Source: Desulfocapsa sp.
Lineage (GTDB): Bacteria > Desulfobacterota > Desulfobulbia > Desulfobulbales > Desulfocapsaceae
Direction: 5' to 3'
Assembly: GCA_029935135.1 (NCBI GenBank)
Contig: JAOZKX010000010.1
Span: forward strand, 1-15,925
Length of the DNA stretch: 15,925 nt
Below are positions 14,283 through 15,925 of the stretch, piece by piece (position 1 is the stretch's first letter; each line of letters starts with the position of its first letter). A model generated the notes under the pieces. It saw only the letters and a program-made list of their open reading frames with translations, had not been told where the DNA came from and searched no databases. Made by a program: the position numbers and the translations under genes.

Positions 14283-15021
14283 TTGCCTTTCCTTCCTGTG
14301 ACAGTTGTTCTTTTTCTTCATTTACGATGGAAATCAATTCCACTTCAAAAATAAGAACAGAATTAGGTCCAATGGCCGCGGAGACACCCTTCTCACCGTA
14401 GGCAAGGGCTGGTGGGAGCACAATTCTAAAACTTGCCCCTTCTTTCATAAGTTGTAATGTCTCAGTCCAACCGGGTATTACCTGACCAACAGGGAAAACA
14501 GCCGGTTCACCGCGCTTATACGAACTGTCAAACTCATTTCCGTCAACAGTTGTTCCTTTATAGTGAACTTTTACTGTGTCCTCGGGAGTTGGAGTCGCCC
14601 CTGTCCCCTCTTTTATGACCTCATACTGCAGACCACTCTCGGTGACAGTTACTCCTTTTTTTTCTTTATTCTTGGCAAGATACTCATCCCCTGCCTTTTT
14701 GTTTTCTTCCTGCAGTGCCTTGAGTTCGGCTTCCTGTTTCTCTTTCATTTTCTGGGCAAATTCCTGCTGCACACCCTGCATCTCTTCCCGGCTGAGTATC
14801 GGCTCACCTGCCTTAAAACCTGTCTCCAATCCCTGCAACAGACGATCATAATCCAGCTCATCGCCTATGCCATTCAGATAGGTCCCCATATCAACCCCTA
14901 TACTGTAACCGATTTTTTCCGCAAAAGTTTTTAATTCAGCGGACTTGACTGCATCTGCAGCAAAAGCCCCCCCTGGTACAACAAGAGATGCAAAAAGAAT
15001 AATTCCGGCAATTCGTTTCAT
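14275..15021 (-). CDS. Exported FKBP-type peptidyl-prolyl isomerase (Mip/FkpA-like)
   Basis: Prolyl cis-trans isomerase (EC 5.2.1.8) that assists protein folding in the periplasm, 248 residues. A signal peptide (1-21, IAGIILFASLVVPGGAFA) is followed by the Mip/FkpA-type helical dimerisation region (about 28-120) with a long charged helix (MKEKQEAELKALQEENKK). The FKBP catalytic domain spans about 128-234. Active-site positions known from human FKBP12 are all present: Y154, F164, D165, W185, Y208 and F225. A short acidic/polar tail ends in GKANG. The ATG has a strong AGGAG six bases upstream. The upstream Smr gene ends 129 bp before, leaving room for its own promoter, and the miniprotein gene overlaps the 3' end. 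The nearby giant disulfide- and proline-containing surface protein could be a client, but that is speculation. Confidence 0.96.
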   Translation of the reverse strand: MKRIAGIILFASLVVPGGAFAADAVKSAELKTFAEKIGYSIGVDMGTYLNGIGDELDYDRLLQGLETGFKAGEPILSREEMQGVQQEFAQKMKEKQEAELKALQEENKKAGDEYLAKNKEKKGVTVTESGLQYEVIKEGTGATPTPEDTVKVHYKGTTVDGNEFDSSYKRGEPAVFPVGQVIPGWTETLQLMKEGASFRIVLPPALAYGEKGVSAAIGPNSVLIFEVELISIVNEEKEQLSQEGKANG

Positions 15022-15150
15022 GTAGACTCCTTTACTGTTGGTATGAATCAGCTATCCCCTCAATTTCTAAGTTCATTACAAGTAAGCATTTTTGAAATTA
15101 ACGCAAGAAAAGAAAACAGATTTACTCAGTGAAGTTAGTGGCTGGCAACT

Positions 15151-15606
15151 CTAGAAGAGAACAACAACAGTAATCCCTTTATTCTGCTTGCCAAGATGAG
15201 AGTGTGTTGCAAGAACCGGGAACCTGCTGACAAGCTGTTTTGTCCGGCCATGTCTGCGATGGAACTCTTCGCCGGGGATAAAGCTTACGATCACCCCTTT
15301 TTGACAGAGATACTCGAGGGTCTTCCTGCATTCCCTGCGAATGGCCCCACCTTTTCCTGTGGAGCCATAGCCGTGAATCACAGTGAGAAGACGAACTTTT
15401 TCCATCTTCGCCGTTTCTATTTCCCGTTGCAGCCGCAGCAGAGCCGTATCGACAGTGGGCAGTCCCTGCTCCAGATTAACAGTTTTCTGGGAAAATTCTT
15501 TTCTGGAAAAATCGTCCTGCTTCTGGTCATCCTGACTATTTCCGCAATAGGGACATTTGGAATCGGCGGGACTGATGTCATTGCCGCAGATATGACACAG
15601 ATACAT
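15151..15606 (-). CDS. Zinc-ribbon plus Smr-domain protein
   Basis: A 151-residue cytoplasmic protein. The N-terminus is a short zinc ribbon (C4, C7, C18, C21; YLCHICG and KCPYCG). After a polar linker comes an Smr (small MutS-related) domain from about 43, with the second signature motif TVIHGYGSTGKGGAIRR (75-91) and a following helix-strand. Smr domains are nucleases or nucleic-acid binders in MutS2, ribosome rescue and related proteins. The first Smr motif, normally LDLHG, is here VNLEQG, so the His is missing and cleavage activity is doubtful. The C-terminal part is rich in His and Arg (EFHRRHGRTKQ, ATHSHLGKQNKG) and ends in a hydrophobic strand. The ATG has AGGG seven bases upstream. It starts nine bases after the Phd-like gene's stop, so the two form an operon. 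Confidence 0.85.
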   Translation of the reverse strand: MYLCHICGNDISPADSKCPYCGNSQDDQKQDDFSRKEFSQKTVNLEQGLPTVDTALLRLQREIETAKMEKVRLLTVIHGYGSTGKGGAIRRECRKTLEYLCQKGVIVSFIPGEEFHRRHGRTKQLVSRFPVLATHSHLGKQNKGITVVVLF

Positions 15607-15615
15607 GGAAGTTCC

Positions 15616-15888
15616 CTACCCCAATCTGGAAACCACTTTTCTGGCATCACGAATAGCTTTTTCCAGTTTCTTCGACCTGTCACCCTTAATCCTTTTAATC
15701 ACATTCTCAAGGGCATCCTCGACCTCTCCTTTTATATCCTCACTCTCCGCCTGTTCCACAACAGGCACAAGGGCAGCCATGGGCCGCCCTGCCCGTTCAA
15801 TGACAAAGGTTTCCCCCAAAAGAGCTGTTTTATCCAACAGGCGACCAAAATTTTTCCTGGCATACATTGCAGTTATACTCTCACTCAT
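15616..15888 (-). CDS. Phd/YefM-family antitoxin-like protein
   Basis: A 90-residue DNA-binding antitoxin-like protein. The N-terminal half is a textbook Phd/YefM fold: SITAMYARKNFGRLLDK (4-20), a strand with GETFVIERAGRP (25-36), then MAALVPV. In Phd/YefM antitoxins this domain dimerises and binds the operon's own operator. The C-terminal half (about 46-90) is acidic then strongly basic (VIKRIKGDRSKKLEKAIRDARK), long for a toxin-neutralising tail and probably one or two helices. No toxin gene of the Doc, YoeB or RelE type follows; the next gene encodes an Smr protein. The ATG at 15888 has AGGGAG six bases upstream; the alternative ATG at 15894 would sit directly on that site. A toxin upstream, outside the window, is possible but would be in unusual order. 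Confidence 0.85.
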   Translation of the reverse strand: MSESITAMYARKNFGRLLDKTALLGETFVIERAGRPMAALVPVVEQAESEDIKGEVEDALENVIKRIKGDRSKKLEKAIRDARKVVSRLG

Positions 15889-15925
15889 CCCCATCTCCCT
15901 AAAAAAATGACCTGACCCTAATACC

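Noticed and set aside
15196..15915. 239-codon plus-strand frame over the Smr and Phd-like genes
   Set aside because: It is antisense to two genes with clear motifs and good ribosome sites, and its translation shows no recognisable domain.
15895..15925. Sequence reading TTAGGGTCAGGTCATTTTTT on the minus strand at the window edge, reminiscent of transposon-end sequences
   Set aside because: Only 31 bases are available and no second copy or transposase is visible; the resemblance is from memory and cannot be tested here.

Overview
This 15.9 kb window has moderate GC, no tRNA or rRNA genes, no CRISPR array and no recognisable complete insertion sequence. The gene content fits an anaerobic, possibly sulfate-reducing member of the Desulfobacterota (Desulfobulbales-like). 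It includes a ferredoxin-nitroreductase fusion, an oxygen-sensitive [4Fe-4S] L-serine dehydratase, a DUF362 protein, and secreted proteins with Cys/Asp-rich repeats. That placement is inferred from gene types, not measured.

Layout. Left edge (+ strand): the last 55 codons of a probable ASKHA-type ATPase, a 261-bp spacer, an EHD/dynamin-like GTPase with two membrane helices, and a small secreted protein made of two CARDB repeats. Positions 2922-6466 (- strand): a ferredoxin-nitroreductase, then sdaA, then an aromatic/serine-family amino acid permease. The last two form a probable serine uptake and deamination operon ending at a T-rich terminator. Positions 6632-12880 (- strand): one giant exported mosaic protein of about 2082 residues, carrying two DUF1566 domains, four InlB-like repeats, two long blocks of YCF48/BNR-like repeats (about 25 copies) and a Cys/Asp-rich stalk. 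Positions 12881-13251: a divergent spacer with a candidate 55-codon ORF and an inverted repeat. A DUF362 gene (+) then converges, at a strong hairpin, on a - strand pair: an exported FKBP prolyl isomerase and an overlapping 46-residue Cys/Lys-rich protein. Right edge (- strand): a Phd/YefM antitoxin-like gene followed 9 bp later by a zinc-ribbon/Smr protein, with no toxin gene beside it.

The most interesting points are these. (1) The two repeat-rich exported proteins share a short C-terminal ending (Pro-Trp-x-Ile-Phe-x-Pro), which could be an undescribed sorting or anchoring tail. (2) A bacterial EHD-like GTPase has an altered G4 motif and a hairpin of membrane helices. (3) A Cys/Lys-rich miniprotein looks translationally coupled to a periplasmic-type FKBP. 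(4) A Phd-like antitoxin is paired with an Smr protein instead of a toxin. The window does not look like one integrated system; it reads as several small independent operons around a very large surface-protein gene.
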